DNA of 64,000 nt from Gynurincola endophyticus (GTDB taxonomy: Bacteria > Bacteroidota > Bacteroidia > Chitinophagales > Chitinophagaceae). This document shows positions 27,118-37,193 of this stretch, one piece after another. The translations under genes and the position numbers were made by a program. The stretch spans positions 248,001-312,000 of the forward strand of contig NZ_RCWL01000004.1 of the NCBI RefSeq assembly GCF_003991195.1. The letters are read 5' to 3'. Below the pieces are notes generated by a model, which saw only the letters and a program-made list of their open reading frames with translations, did no database searches and had not been told where the DNA came from. Numbering within the stretch: the stretch's first letter is position 1; every line of letters begins with the position of its first letter.

Positions 27118-28449
27118 TTAAATGTATCTGTTAATTACATTCTCAAGATATTCCTGTTTTCCGCTGATTACAGCCGGCTCTCCGCCCTGAACAGCGATAT
27201 CCCGCAACTGTTCTAAAGTAAGTTTACCTTCTTCAAACGCTTTACCGTTACCGGTGTCGAAAGAAGCATAACGCTGTGTTCTGATTTTTTTATAATCAGA
27301 CTTTTGCAAGATATTATCAGCGATTACTAATGCACGGGCAAAAGTATCCATACCACCGATATGTGCGTGGAACAGGTCTTCACGATCGGTAGAATTTCGT
27401 CTTATTTTAGCATCGAAGTTAATACCACCGCCTTTAAAACCGTCGCCTTCCAGAATGATTAGCATAGATTCTACTAATTCATTCAGGTTATTAGGGAACT
27501 GATCGGTATCCCAGCCGTTCTGATAATCACCTCTGTTAGCATCAATACTTCCTAATAAACCATTATCAACAGCTACCTGTAATTCGTGTTGGAAGGTATG
27601 ACCCGCTAAAGTAGCATGGTTCACTTCAAGGTTCAATTTAAAGTCACCCAATAAATCGTATTTACGCAAGAAACCGATGACAGTTTCGGCATCATAGTCA
27701 TATTGGTGTTTAGAAGGTTCGCAAGGTTTCGGTTCGATAAAGAAAGTACCGGTGAATCCGTTTTTACGTGCATAATCTTTTGCCGTATGTAAGAAACGGG
27801 CTAAATGCTCTTTTTCTCTGTTCATATCGGTATTCAATAAGCTCATATAACCTTCACGGCCACCCCAGAATACATAATTTTGTCCTCCCAGCTCAATAGT
27901 GGCATCCAAAGCAGCTTTTACCTGTGCGGCGCCATGAGCTAACACTTGAAAGTCAGGATTGGTAGAAGCTCCGTTCATGTATCTTGCATGTGAAAACAGG
28001 TTGGCTGTACCCCATAACAATTCAACACCTGAAGCAGCTTGTTTTTCTTTCAGGTACGCTGTTAAAGTCTGTAAACGTTTTTCATTGTCTGCAACGTCAT
28101 TGGTAAAATCTACCACATCCACATCGTGAAAACAATAATAAGGAACATCCAGCTTTGTAATCATTTCAAAAGCTGCATCAGCCTTTGCTTTTGCTCTTTC
28201 AATCGGATCAGCCGGTGCATCCCATGGGAAAATGTGTGTAGCACCACCAAACGGGTCGGCACCGTTTCCGCAGAAGCTATGCCAATAAGCCACTGCAAAT
28301 TTCATGTGCTCTTTCATTGTTTTTCCTGCCACTACTTTATTCGCATCATACCATCTGTAGGCTAACGGATTGTCAGTATTCGGGCCTTCGTAAGGAATTG
28401 CACCAATTCCTTTGAAATATTCTGTGGATCCTTTAATGATATTCGCCAT
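27118..28449 (-). CDS. xylA: Xylose isomerase
   Basis: A 443-residue class II xylose isomerase that converts D-xylose to D-xylulose. Metal- and substrate-binding segments are visible: [45 protein letters not shown], and [20 protein letters not shown]. It lies 5 bases downstream of the GH39 gene and is certainly in the same operon. No xylulokinase or xylose transporter gene lies in the window. Confidence 0.97.
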   Translation of the reverse strand: MANIIKGSTEYFKGIGAIPYEGPNTDNPLAYRWYDANKVVAGKTMKEHMKFAVAYWHSFCGNGADPFGGATHIFPWDAPADPIERAKAKADAAFEMITKLDVPYYCFHDVDVVDFTNDVADNEKRLQTLTAYLKEKQAASGVELLWGTANLFSHARYMNGASTNPDFQVLAHGAAQVKAALDATIELGGQNYVFWGGREGYMSLLNTDMNREKEHLARFLHTAKDYARKNGFTGTFFIEPKPCEPSKHQYDYDAETVIGFLRKYDLLGDFKLNLEVNHATLAGHTFQHELQVAVDNGLLGSIDANRGDYQNGWDTDQFPNNLNELVESMLIILEGDGFKGGGINFDAKIRRNSTDREDLFHAHIGGMDTFARALVIADNILQKSDYKKIRTQRYASFDTGNGKAFEEGKLTLEQLRDIAVQGGEPAVISGKQEYLENVINRYI

Positions 28450-28454
28450 ATCTT

Positions 28455-30059
28455 TTATTTTTTCTTACTGTTATTTTTTGTTTGAGGTTTTATTTGTATA
28501 AGTATTACTTCATTCTGATGTAAAGTCAATGCAGCATTGTATTTTTTATCATTAGCGACCTGTACCAATTCACTGAACACCGGTAAATCAGCCGTTTTCT
28601 CTTTCAGGTATGCCACCTGTTGTTTCGATAACTGTTGCGGGCTTCCTAACTTCATATAAGCCGTATAAGCATCGTTATTTTCATAACCTGTTTTACGGAT
28701 GGTGAGTTCATATTTTCCGGGCGGTAAATTTTCAACCTGCCATTGTACTTGTGCGATGGCTGCCGACGGTAGCACCTGCTTATAATAGGCCTGATTGCTG
28801 ACAGTGTCACCAGGATGGGTATTCGTATAATTCCAGAACAAAATATTTATTCCGCCTGTACTATCTTTTCCGGCGAGTAAATTGGGTTGATTCGTTACAA
28901 TCTGCCGGTCGCCCAATGCTTTCAGGTATTTATAAGCAAAAAAAGAGGCCTTCGGAATCGACTGATAGTTGAGCATACCAAATCCTCCATGAAATGGTGT
29001 AAACCGGGGACCATTTTCTTCAAAGATGTCAGTGAATGTCCAGTAACTCATATTCATCGCCGCCGTATCGATTGCTTTTAACTGATGCAGGATATAAGCT
29101 GCACTATGATAACTGTCGTGAAACGGATCAGTAGGTGTATATGATGAAGACCATTCGGTATAATGTAATGACAATGCAGGTATCGCAGACGCCATTATTT
29201 CTTTTCTGTTTTTTTGTACGGAATGAGCAATTGCTAAAGGATCTGAATGTAAAACAGTTGTATGGTTTCCTAAATGATCTAAGAAACCACTTTTAACGCC
29301 ATAGTTATGGGTGGATACAAAATCCAGCGGCACTGCATTGTTTTTACAGTACGTAATAAACGCAGGAATCCATTCCCCACCCGCTGTTGCCGGGCCGCCC
29401 ACTTTAAAGCTTTCATCTACACTTTTAACCGCTTTCGCTGTTAATGCATATAATTTAAAATAATCTTCCTGTGTACCGGCAAAAAACAAGTCTTTTAAAT
29501 TAGGTTCATTCCATACCTCAAAATACCATTTTTTTACTTCCTCTAAACCGTATCGATTGACCCAGTGCTGTACGGATGCTTTTATTAAAGCCTGCCAGTT
29601 CGCTTCATTTTTAGGATAAGAGATATTTCCTTTCCACCAGAAAATAGTTTGCGGGGTGGATGCCAGCGCTTCAGGCATAAAACCGAATTCTACAAACGGG
29701 CGGATATTCTGACTCAACAGGAAGTCGAACAATACATCTATATACTGAAAATTAAAGAGAGGGTTTCCGTTTTTATCTTCAGAATAAACTCCCATATCAT
29801 CGGCAAAAATGCCGTGAAAACGAATATATTGAAATGGAATATGCGTTTGGATATATTTCAGCTGTTGCTGCCAGTCGGCCCGTAACCCTTCATTCGCTCT
29901 TCCGGCTCCTACCGAGTAAAAGTGTGCTGAGGGGAATGTTTTGGTGGCTGCTGCGGCATCAACCAGTATATTTACCGGCTGTAAATCCGCACCATCAGCC
30001 TGGGCTAACAGTTTTCCACTCAAAAGCAAGCACGTAATTATAGAAAGCGATTTTCTCAT
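28455..30059 (-). CDS. Exported GH39 family glycoside hydrolase (probable beta-xylosidase)
   Basis: A 534-residue protein with signal peptide [22 protein letters not shown]39 features: acid/base E185 in WNEPN and nucleophile E302 in HYTEWSSSY, in a (beta/alpha)8 barrel followed by a beta-sandwich C-terminal domain. GH39 enzymes include beta-xylosidases and alpha-iduronidases. Xylan use is favoured here by the neighbours xylA, GH67 and lacI. It would release xylose from xylo-oligosaccharides in the periplasm. A LacI-like operator sequence lies 5 bases upstream of its start. Confidence 0.9.
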   Translation of the reverse strand: MRKSLSIITCLLLSGKLLAQADGADLQPVNILVDAAAATKTFPSAHFYSVGAGRANEGLRADWQQQLKYIQTHIPFQYIRFHGIFADDMGVYSEDKNGNPLFNFQYIDVLFDFLLSQNIRPFVEFGFMPEALASTPQTIFWWKGNISYPKNEANWQALIKASVQHWVNRYGLEEVKKWYFEVWNEPNLKDLFFAGTQEDYFKLYALTAKAVKSVDESFKVGGPATAGGEWIPAFITYCKNNAVPLDFVSTHNYGVKSGFLDHLGNHTTVLHSDPLAIAHSVQKNRKEIMASAIPALSLHYTEWSSSYTPTDPFHDSYHSAAYILHQLKAIDTAAMNMSYWTFTDIFEENGPRFTPFHGGFGMLNYQSIPKASFFAYKYLKALGDRQIVTNQPNLLAGKDSTGGINILFWNYTNTHPGDTVSNQAYYKQVLPSAAIAQVQWQVENLPPGKYELTIRKTGYENNDAYTAYMKLGSPQQLSKQQVAYLKEKTADLPVFSELVQVANDKKYNAALTLHQNEVILIQIKPQTKNNSKKK

Positions 30060-30063
30060 CTAC

Positions 30064-30075
30064 GCAACCGTTTAC
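30064..30075. promoter_or_regulatory. LacI-like operator candidate, GH39-proximal
   Basis: GCAACCGTTTAC, an imperfect dyad of the LacI half-site type, immediately upstream of the GH39 start. Shares GCAACCG with the second site at 30156-30169. Confidence 0.45.
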
Positions 30076-30155
30076 ACATTTTTTTATTGAAACAGGAACA
30101 AAAATCAGTTCAAAAACTGAAATATGAAAGCTAAAGTAAAGAATCCTCTTCAAAT

Positions 30156-30198
30156 TGCAACCGATTGCATAAATTTTTTTGTAAAAAAAATATATTTG
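30156..30198 (+). promoter_or_regulatory. LacI-like operator and promoter of the lacI-GH67 operon
   Basis: TGCAACCGATTGCA (30156-30169) contains the inverted pair GCAA-N4-TTGC. -7 element TATATTTG is at 30191-30198 (a second candidate, TAAATTTG, at 30200-30207). The operator covers the expected -33 position, fitting repression. Confidence 0.55.
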
Positions 30199-30223
30199 TT
30201 AAATTTGATTTCAAATTAGAGGT

Positions 30224-31258
30224 ATGCGTCCAGATAAAGAAGTGACTATTTACGATATTGCCAGAACTTTAAACGTTTCGCCGGCCACGGTGAGCCGGGG
30301 TTTAAAAGACCATCCGGCCATCAGCACCAAAACAAAACGCCGTATTCTGGAAAAGGCCAAAGAATTGGGTTACAGAAGTAATAACTTCGCCAGTAACCTC
30401 AGAAAACAAAAAACCCAGACGATCGGTATTTTATTACATGAATTACACAGTCACTTTATTGTTTCGGTTTTAGCAGGTATTGAAAAAGTAACGACTGAAG
30501 CCGGGTACGATATCCTGATTGCCCACAGTTCAGAAAGCGGGCAAAAAGAGGTAGCCAATGCACAAAACCTTTTTCATAAACGCGTAGACGGTATCATTGC
30601 ATCGCTGGCCTTTGACACGCCAGACCTCTCTCATTTTTTACAATTCAGCGAAAAAAATATCCCGATTGTATTCTTTGACCGTGTGGAGGAAGACAGCCTG
30701 GGCACTAAAGTAATAATCGATAACTATAAAGCCGGCTACCAGGCCACCCAGCACCTGCTCGACCAGGGCTGCAAAAGAGTCATCCATATTACCGGTAATC
30801 AATCGAGAAACGTATACAAACAAAGAGCAAAAGGGTTTAAAGATGCCTTGCTCGATAATAACCAGGAGTACAATCCGGCAAACTTAAAAATAACTGACCT
30901 TGACCGGGTTGAATCAGAAAAAGTGGCCAATGAGATATTAAATATGCAACCGCGTCCGGACGGTGTATTTTGTGCAGGTGACTTTTCAGCAGCAGTTTGT
31001 ATGAGGGTATTTAAGTCTGCAGGACTTAGAATTCCGGAAGACATCGCTATTGTAGGCTTCAATAATGATGTTATCTGTACATTGATTGAACCGCAATTGA
31101 CTACTATTAATTATCCGGGTGTAGAGATGGGAGAAATTGCTGCACGCATTCTGATCAATCACCTGAACGGTAACGCTGATATCACGCTAACGAATTCTAT
31201 TATTATAAAATCTGATTTAATTGTAAGGGAATCTTCTTTGAGAAAACCTATCGAATAA
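30224..31258 (+). CDS. LacI-family transcriptional regulator of the xylan locus
   Basis: A 344-residue LacI/GalR regulator. HTH at ~6-55 (TIYDIARTLNVSPATVSRGL...ISTKTKRRILEKAKELGYRSN) and a periplasmic-binding-protein-like ligand domain (IGILLHELHSHFIVSVLAGIE ... VFCAGDFSAAV ... IAIVGFNND). It is divergent from GH39-xylA and 15 bases upstream of GH67. It probably senses a xylan-derived sugar and controls both arms; the effector is inference. Confidence 0.93.
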   Translation: MRPDKEVTIYDIARTLNVSPATVSRGLKDHPAISTKTKRRILEKAKELGYRSNNFASNLRKQKTQTIGILLHELHSHFIVSVLAGIEKVTTEAGYDILIAHSSESGQKEVANAQNLFHKRVDGIIASLAFDTPDLSHFLQFSEKNIPIVFFDRVEEDSLGTKVIIDNYKAGYQATQHLLDQGCKRVIHITGNQSRNVYKQRAKGFKDALLDNNQEYNPANLKITDLDRVESEKVANEILNMQPRPDGVFCAGDFSAAVCMRVFKSAGLRIPEDIAIVGFNNDVICTLIEPQLTTINYPGVEMGEIAARILINHLNGNADITLTNSIIIKSDLIVRESSLRKPIE

Positions 31259-31273
31259 TCTAAACCACTTGCT

Positions 31274-33391
31274 ATGTTTAAACATTTTTTCGCATGGATG
31301 CTTGCGAGCAGCCTCGTATTGTCTGTACATGCCCAAAACGGTTATGATCTCTGGCTAAATTATTATCCGGTTCAGGCAACAGCTCAGAAAGAATATTCCA
31401 ATCTACTCTCCTCTATTCAACTCGATGATACCAATCCGACTCAACGAATCATTTTACGGGAGTTTGAAATTGCCGTGCGTAAGATGTTGAATCAATCGAT
31501 TGTTCAGCAATCCAATGCCAGTATACAATTAAAAAAAGAAGGACATTCATCTTTAGCAAACTTACCAGCCGAAGGATACATCCTATCACATCACTATCAC
31601 AAAAAAAAGCCTGTGGTCACCATTTATGCAAATGACGATGCCGGTTTGTTATATGGTAGCTTCAGATTGTTAAAAGAACTGCAAACAGGCGGCTACCGTT
31701 CACAAGAAAAAGATATTATTGACTATCCTTCCATTCAATACCGTGTATTGAATCATTGGGATAATTTAGACCGTTCGGTAGAAAGAGGTTATGCCGGCAT
31801 TTCTTTATGGAACTGGCATACATTACCCGATATTATCGAACCCCGGTATATAGATTATGCAAGGGCAAATGCCAGCATAGGTATCAATACTGTAGCATTG
31901 ACCAATGTGAATGCCAATGCACTGGTATTAACACCGCAGTATTTAGAAAAAGTAAAAGCACTGGCTGACGCATTACGTCCTTATAATATTCGCGTAGTAT
32001 TAACGGCTCGTTTTTCAGCACCGATTGAAATCGGCGGATTAAAAACAGCTGATCCGCTGGAACCGGCCGTGCAGGACTGGTGGAAGAAAAAAACAGCGGA
32101 AATTTATGAATATGTTCCTGACTTTGCCGGCTATCTGGTGAAAGCGAATAGCGAAGGTCAGCCAGGCCCTCAGGATTATCAGCGTACTCATGCCGATGGT
32201 GCAAATTTACTGGCCGCAGCAGTGGCACCTTTCAATGGTATAGTCATGTGGAGAGCATTTGTATACTCCAATGAAACTCCTGAAGACCGTTTTAAGCAGG
32301 CTTATAATGAATTTAAACCGCTCGACGGAAGTTTTGCCGAAAATGTATTGGTACAGGTAAAAAACGGTCCTATTGATTTTCAACCACGAGAGCCGTTCCA
32401 TCCTTTGTTTGGAGCAATGCCAAAAACACCGTTAATGATGGAGTTTCAGCTTACACAGGAATATCTGGGAATGGCTACACATGCCGCTTATTTGGCACCT
32501 ATGTATAAAGAAGTGCTGGAAATGCCGACTTATCGTCCGGACGCGAATGCTACCGTTGCCAGAATTGTTACAGGCGAACAGGATAAACACACATTGTCTG
32601 CCATTGCCGGTGTGGCCAATATCGGTAATGATGTGAATTGGACAGGGCATCCTTTATCACAAGCCAACTGGTATGCATACGGCAGGCTGGCATGGAACCC
32701 ACAGTTGAGCAGTGAAGAAATCATTGAAGAGTGGATTGACCAGACTTATTTACTATCGCAGGAAGCAACTGATATTTTAGCCGGTTTACTACTCAACTCA
32801 AGAGAAGTATTGTTCAAATATATGACACCGTTAGGATTACATCATATTATGGGATGGAGCCATCACTTCGGGCCTGCTCCATGGATTGATAATATGCACC
32901 GTGCCGACTGGACTTCAGTATACTATCATAAAGCAGATAGCACCGGAATCGGTTTTGACAGAACAGCATCAGGAAGTAATGCATTAGCACAATATGCGCA
33001 GGAGATTCAACAATTATATGGCGACAAAAACACTATTGATGAAAATTTTTTATTGTGGTTTCACCGTGTGAATTGGGAATTTAAACTGAAAAATGGAAAA
33101 ACAGTTTGGGAAAACTTATGTTTCCGGTATGAAGAAGGCGTTCAGGAAATGCAACAATTATTAAATGACTTTTTATCTATTCAGAACGAGTTTGGTAAAG
33201 AGGAAGGAAAACATATAGAACAACTGTTGCGATTGCAATTAAAAGAAGCGCAGTGGTGGAGAGATGCCTGTTTAGCTTATTTTCAAAGTAAGAATCAACG
33301 TCCGTGGCCATCAGGTTTTACTCCTCCCCCACACAATGTTGATTATTATAAAGAAATACAGGCTAAGCTGAAATTCGTTCCGGGTATCTAG
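31274..33391 (+). CDS. Exported alpha-glucuronidase (GH67)
   Basis: A 705-residue protein with signal peptide MFKHFFAWMLASSLVLSVHAQ. GH67 features run its full length: N-terminal domain, barrel with VKANSEGQPGPQDYQRTHADGAN, the NGPIDFQPREPFHPLFG segment and MEFQLTQEYLG that hold the catalytic acids in this family, and a C-terminal helical domain. It removes 4-O-methylglucuronic acid from the non-reducing end of xylo-oligosaccharides. With GH39 and XylA it makes a short glucuronoxylan-oligosaccharide route. Confidence 0.95.
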   Translation: MFKHFFAWMLASSLVLSVHAQNGYDLWLNYYPVQATAQKEYSNLLSSIQLDDTNPTQRIILREFEIAVRKMLNQSIVQQSNASIQLKKEGHSSLANLPAEGYILSHHYHKKKPVVTIYANDDAGLLYGSFRLLKELQTGGYRSQEKDIIDYPSIQYRVLNHWDNLDRSVERGYAGISLWNWHTLPDIIEPRYIDYARANASIGINTVALTNVNANALVLTPQYLEKVKALADALRPYNIRVVLTARFSAPIEIGGLKTADPLEPAVQDWWKKKTAEIYEYVPDFAGYLVKANSEGQPGPQDYQRTHADGANLLAAAVAPFNGIVMWRAFVYSNETPEDRFKQAYNEFKPLDGSFAENVLVQVKNGPIDFQPREPFHPLFGAMPKTPLMMEFQLTQEYLGMATHAAYLAPMYKEVLEMPTYRPDANATVARIVTGEQDKHTLSAIAGVANIGNDVNWTGHPLSQANWYAYGRLAWNPQLSSEEIIEEWIDQTYLLSQEATDILAGLLLNSREVLFKYMTPLGLHHIMGWSHHFGPAPWIDNMHRADWTSVYYHKADSTGIGFDRTASGSNALAQYAQEIQQLYGDKNTIDENFLLWFHRVNWEFKLKNGKTVWENLCFRYEEGVQEMQQLLNDFLSIQNEFGKEEGKHIEQLLRLQLKEAQWWRDACLAYFQSKNQRPWPSGFTPPPHNVDYYKEIQAKLKFVPGI

Positions 33392-33545
33392 AGGAATGAA
33401 GAATGGAGAATTAATTGGAAGAGTTAAGGATTATGCATTCAGAATACAGGACCTGGATTGTTTGTTTATCATTGTGATGTAAATATCGGAGGAGTTAAAA
33501 CGTAAGTGAAGCCAATCAACTTAATTTTAATGCTAAAATTCATCC

Positions 33546-33553
33546 TATCTTTG
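33546..33553 (+). promoter_or_regulatory. -7 element of aat
   Basis: TATCTTTG, 17 bases upstream of the aat ATG at 33571. Confidence 0.6.
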
Positions 33554-33570
33554 CCATAAGAACCCCTCTT

Positions 33571-34233
33571 ATGGCAATTTTTGCATTAGACCAGCATATC
33601 AAATTTCCTGACCCCGCGTATGCAGAACCTGACGGTTTGCTGGCGGTGGGTGGAGATTTATCGCCTGAAAGAATTATTTCTGCTTATACGAATGGAATCT
33701 TTCCCTGGTACAATGAACCGCCTATTCTATGGTGGAGCCCCAACCCCCGCTGTATTATCTACCCTGATCAACTTAAGATCAGTAAGAGCATGCGCCCATA
33801 TCTGAATCAGAAAAAGTATGAATTCAGCTACAACACCTCCTTCAGAGAAGTGATTACAGCCTGTCAGCAAGCCAATCGAAAAGATGAAGGTACCTGGATT
33901 TCAGAGGATGTTATTGAGGCTTACACCCGATTATTTGAAATGGGTTATGGTATTTGCGGAGAAGCCTGGAAAGACGGACAACTGGTAGGCGGCCTTTATG
34001 GATTACGCATAGGAAATGTCTATTTTGGTGAAAGCATGTTCAGTATCCAGCCTAATGCCAGCAAATTTGCTTTCATCCGGCTGAATGAATTATTAAAAAA
34101 GCGCGGAGTTACCCTGATCGACTGCCAGGTATGGAATCCACATCTGGAAACCCTCGGTGCTATAATGATAGAGCGAACTCATTTTCTTGAGTTACTGAAT
34201 CAATCTATTCAAACGATTGCTCCAGTAAAATAG
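33571..34233 (+). CDS. aat: Leucyl/phenylalanyl-tRNA--protein transferase
   Basis: A 220-residue cytoplasmic enzyme of the bacterial N-end rule that adds Leu or Phe from aminoacyl-tRNA to N-terminal Arg/Lys. Family segments: FPDPAYAEPDGLLAVGGDLSPERIISAYTNGIFPWY, WWSPNPRCII, YGICGEAWKDGQLVGGLYGLRIG, FGESMFS and LIDCQVWNPHLETLGA. Full length. Its last 29 bases overlap the end of the convergent esterase gene. No clpS or clpA gene is adjacent. Confidence 0.96.
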   Translation: MAIFALDQHIKFPDPAYAEPDGLLAVGGDLSPERIISAYTNGIFPWYNEPPILWWSPNPRCIIYPDQLKISKSMRPYLNQKKYEFSYNTSFREVITACQQANRKDEGTWISEDVIEAYTRLFEMGYGICGEAWKDGQLVGGLYGLRIGNVYFGESMFSIQPNASKFAFIRLNELLKKRGVTLIDCQVWNPHLETLGAIMIERTHFLELLNQSIQTIAPVK

Positions 34234-34936
34234 GTAAAAACTTTCTCCAGGTATCCCAGTCATGTTTCCATTCCTGCCCCCAGATAAAACAATCATGCTT
34301 AATTTGTTTATCGTGTAATACATTTGAAAAATTCTGAGTTGCTCTCGGATCTTCATAATCACCACTACCTGAGAAAAGATGAATATGGTTTGAAGATCTT
34401 ATTTGTTGAAGAATCTGAGGATCTTCCAGATTAGAGACATAGTGATTCGGGCTATTGTAATAAACTTCTTCATTATAGAAGCCCTTGGTATATTCTGTTA
34501 AATGGTATACTCCGCTCATAGCAATAACTCCTGAAAAAAGATCCGGGCGTTGAAAGAAAAGATTAGCGCTGTGGAGCGCTCCGAAAGAAGCTCCGGATAC
34601 ATATATAGGGGTCGTTGCAGAGGTTTGTGCTTTAATAAAAGGGATTACCTCGTTATAAACATAATTGTTCCATTGACGGTGCCTTTCAATAGCCCATTCA
34701 CCAGGCACATGTGCATTCATCCATGACTCATTATTAACAGAGTTAATAGAAAAAACCTTTATTTTTCCTGCTTCAATTAAATGCCACAAAGAGTGAATTA
34801 ATTGAAACCGTTCATACTCCAGATAATCTGCAGCCGCAGTAGGCACTAGTAATAATGCATGACCATAATGGCCATAAACGGCAATGGGCATGTCGGTATG
34901 CAGGGATTGGCTATACCAGGAGTGCAGGTGTCGCAT
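34205..34936 (-). CDS. Esterase-like alpha/beta hydrolase (COG4947 type)
   Basis: A 243-residue cytoplasmic protein with an alpha/beta-hydrolase nucleophile elbow GASFGA (in IYVSGASFGALHSANLFFQRPDLF) and a late histidine (EWKHDWDTWRKFLP). It lacks a signal peptide. It resembles the esterase-D/COG4947 group. The substrate is unknown. Convergent with aat; the two stops overlap by 29 bases. Confidence 0.8.
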   Translation of the reverse strand: MRHLHSWYSQSLHTDMPIAVYGHYGHALLLVPTAAADYLEYERFQLIHSLWHLIEAGKIKVFSINSVNNESWMNAHVPGEWAIERHRQWNNYVYNEVIPFIKAQTSATTPIYVSGASFGALHSANLFFQRPDLFSGVIAMSGVYHLTEYTKGFYNEEVYYNSPNHYVSNLEDPQILQQIRSSNHIHLFSGSGDYEDPRATQNFSNVLHDKQIKHDCFIWGQEWKHDWDTWRKFLPILLEQSFE

Positions 34937-34957
34937 GACGGTAAATTTTTATTAAGA

Positions 34958-34993
34958 TAAAAAAAAAAGTCCGAAGCAGGAAGCTCCGGACCT
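34958..34993 (-). terminator. Terminator of the outer-membrane barrel gene
   Basis: On the minus strand: stem GTCCG-AGC / GCT-CGGAC with loop and mismatch, then ACTTTTTTTTTT. Lies 23 bases past the stop. Confidence 0.75.
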
Positions 34994-35015
34994 AATGTGA
35001 AGGGAAAAAATAGAA

Positions 35016-35624
35016 TTAATTTCTTCTCATATCATTTACCACGCTCTGAACTTTCTTAGTAGGTAAATAAATCTGAAAACCAAGGTTCAGTCCCAGTCTG
35101 TTATTAGTAGTTGAGTTACCGAAACCGGTAGTAATATTATATTTTAATAAACCTTCCAAGGCAATATTATCGGTAATGAAATAAGCCAGACCCGGTCCGA
35201 AGCCGATACCTAAACCATTTGTATTGGCCGATACGCTATTCACCTTTGTGTTTCTTCCATTGAAGCCGAAGTCTACTTCAAGAAACCAACGGGCAGATTT
35301 TAAAACTTCAAGATCTTTATCAGAAAAATAATAACGTCCGAAAGCACCGATACCATAATCAAACATGGTAGAGTTTTTCTGAGTGTTTAAGCCTAATTTT
35401 ACAATACCCCCGATAGCAATATTATCTTTTACAAAATAACCTATACGAGGACTAATACTCATTGAAAAACCGGTATTACCTTTCTGAAAATCAAGTCCGA
35501 AATCGGCTAAACTGGCACCGACCATCATGTTACCTTCTTGTAATTGAGCTTTTGTAGACTGTGGAATAAAAGTGAGTGCAAATAGAGCTATTAACAACCC
35601 TAAAACAGAAGTTTTCTTTTTCAT
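35016..35624 (-). CDS. Outer-membrane beta-barrel protein (PorT/OmpX-like)
   Basis: A 202-residue protein with signal peptide MKKKTSVLGLLIALFALTFIPQSTKAQ and alternating amphipathic beta strands (MSISPRIGYFVKDNIAIGGIVKLGL, GIGFGPGLAYFITDNIALEGLLKYN), typical of Bacteroidota 'outer membrane beta-barrel' family proteins. Role unknown, probably structural or a small-molecule porin. Monocistronic with its own terminator. Confidence 0.85.
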   Translation of the reverse strand: MKKKTSVLGLLIALFALTFIPQSTKAQLQEGNMMVGASLADFGLDFQKGNTGFSMSISPRIGYFVKDNIAIGGIVKLGLNTQKNSTMFDYGIGAFGRYYFSDKDLEVLKSARWFLEVDFGFNGRNTKVNSVSANTNGLGIGFGPGLAYFITDNIALEGLLKYNITTGFGNSTTNNRLGLNLGFQIYLPTKKVQSVVNDMRRN

Positions 35625-35766
35625 AAATTAAAGTTTAAAAACCCAAACATTTATTCTAGGTAAAAATTTGGGACAATCCGAATAATTAAGATAAACTTCT
35701 ACGATGTAGTGTGTAAAGGGGTATAGTACAACAAAGATAAAATAAAAATAATTGATAATATGAAAA

Positions 35767-37155
35767 TTATACCAAAGATATTTTATCTGAAAAACGGATC
35801 AGCTTATGTGGATTTTTATCAGCAAAGTTTACAATCAATGATCGTATATAATCATTATCGGGGTAAGTGGTTAAAAAAGTTTTTACGTCTTCAATCGTGC
35901 CAACATTAATCTCTTTCGGTACATAACCCATACCGTAGAATCTTCCTTTTTCCATTAATACTACACTTTGCTCTTCTCTGTTTTTACCCAGGTCACTGAT
36001 CATATAGGTTGGTAAATTATCTTGTAAATAATCAACCGCCTGTTGTACTCTTTGATTATAATCAATAGCTGGCTCTTCTCCTTCACAAGCACCATAACAT
36101 TGGCCGGCTAATTTAGATTCGCATGTGCCTTGGGTTTGGATATAGCATAACTTAGGGCATAACTGAAACATTTCAATTAAGCTCTTTAATAAACGGTGTC
36201 CTTCTACCAGTAATCCGAAAGTGAATAATGGTTGAATACCTTTTCGTACTTTATCAATTACAAGATGTATATAACCGTTCCTGTCTTCATAATCAAAAAT
36301 ACCATAGGTAACCGAAGGCTTTTTCTGACTTTGATTGTAAGGAGGCCATTTCTTTTTAATCTCAATACTTTCAAGTATAAAAGCCATCAGCTCAGTACCG
36401 CATACTTCGTACTCAATATTATGGATATTTCTTAAAAACTCCTGCCGTTGTTTTCCTGCACCATTATGGGTAAAATGACTTTTGATACGGTACTTCAGTT
36501 TTTTTGCCTTACCGATATAAAGTATTTTACCTTTCTGATCAAGAAAATAATATACGCCGGGTGTATAGGGTAAATTATCAATAACGTCAGGCGACAGGTG
36601 TAGCGGAAGCCATTGTTCTTTTGCACCTTTTTTAAGCATTTGCTGCAGGTATTGATCACCGTCACTGTGCAGGATCAAGCCAAATAATTGTGCAGTGGCG
36701 GCCGCATCGCCACCGGCACGATGGCGGTCGTAAACAGGAATATCTAAAGATTTACAGATGTTACCCAGGCTATAAGAAGGATGACCCGGAAAAACTTTCT
36801 TACTAAGCCGTACCGTACAAACTTTGCTGACGTTGAGAATGTATCCTGCTTCTTTGAGATGATGCTTTACGAATGAATAGTCAAAATTAACATTATGAGC
36901 AACGAATATTCTGTTTTGTAACCACTCATATATGGTAGCTGCCACCTCTTCAAAATAAGGTGCATCTTCTACCATAGCCGGTTGAATACCCGTTAATACC
37001 TGAATATGATAAGGAATCGCTCTTCTCGGGCGGATCAGTGTGCTATACTGATCAATCACCTGCTTACCATCATGAATATAGATAGCAATTTCAGTAATGT
37101 CATTACTGGCTGCATAACCACCGGTAGTTTCTATATCAACAATCGCGTATTCCAT
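35767..37155 (-). CDS. DEDDh exonuclease fused to a GIY-YIG (Cho/UvrC-like) endonuclease
   Basis: A 462-residue fusion. Residues 1-165 form a DnaQ-type 3'-5' exonuclease with D7 and E9 (VDIETTGG), D92 (NFDYSF), and H145/D150 (RHRAGGDAAAT). Residues ~195-275 form a GIY-YIG nuclease (TPGVYYFLDQKGKILYIGKAKKLKYRIKSHF, with R223 and E262). A Cys-rich segment follows (LCPKLC...GTCESK...QCYGACEGEE), as in Cho/UvrC relatives. It is likely a DNA-repair nuclease acting on damaged or branched DNA. The gene is 38 bases downstream of the 720-residue orphan gene and may be co-transcribed with it. Confidence 0.9.
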   Translation of the reverse strand: MEYAIVDIETTGGYAASNDITEIAIYIHDGKQVIDQYSTLIRPRRAIPYHIQVLTGIQPAMVEDAPYFEEVAATIYEWLQNRIFVAHNVNFDYSFVKHHLKEAGYILNVSKVCTVRLSKKVFPGHPSYSLGNICKSLDIPVYDRHRAGGDAAATAQLFGLILHSDGDQYLQQMLKKGAKEQWLPLHLSPDVIDNLPYTPGVYYFLDQKGKILYIGKAKKLKYRIKSHFTHNGAGKQRQEFLRNIHNIEYEVCGTELMAFILESIEIKKKWPPYNQSQKKPSVTYGIFDYEDRNGYIHLVIDKVRKGIQPLFTFGLLVEGHRLLKSLIEMFQLCPKLCYIQTQGTCESKLAGQCYGACEGEEPAIDYNQRVQQAVDYLQDNLPTYMISDLGKNREEQSVVLMEKGRFYGMGYVPKEINVGTIEDVKTFLTTYPDNDYIRSLIVNFADKNPHKLIRFSDKISLV

Positions 37156-37193
37156 AACGCAATATTACTAAATAATTTAGCAAAAAAGAATAT

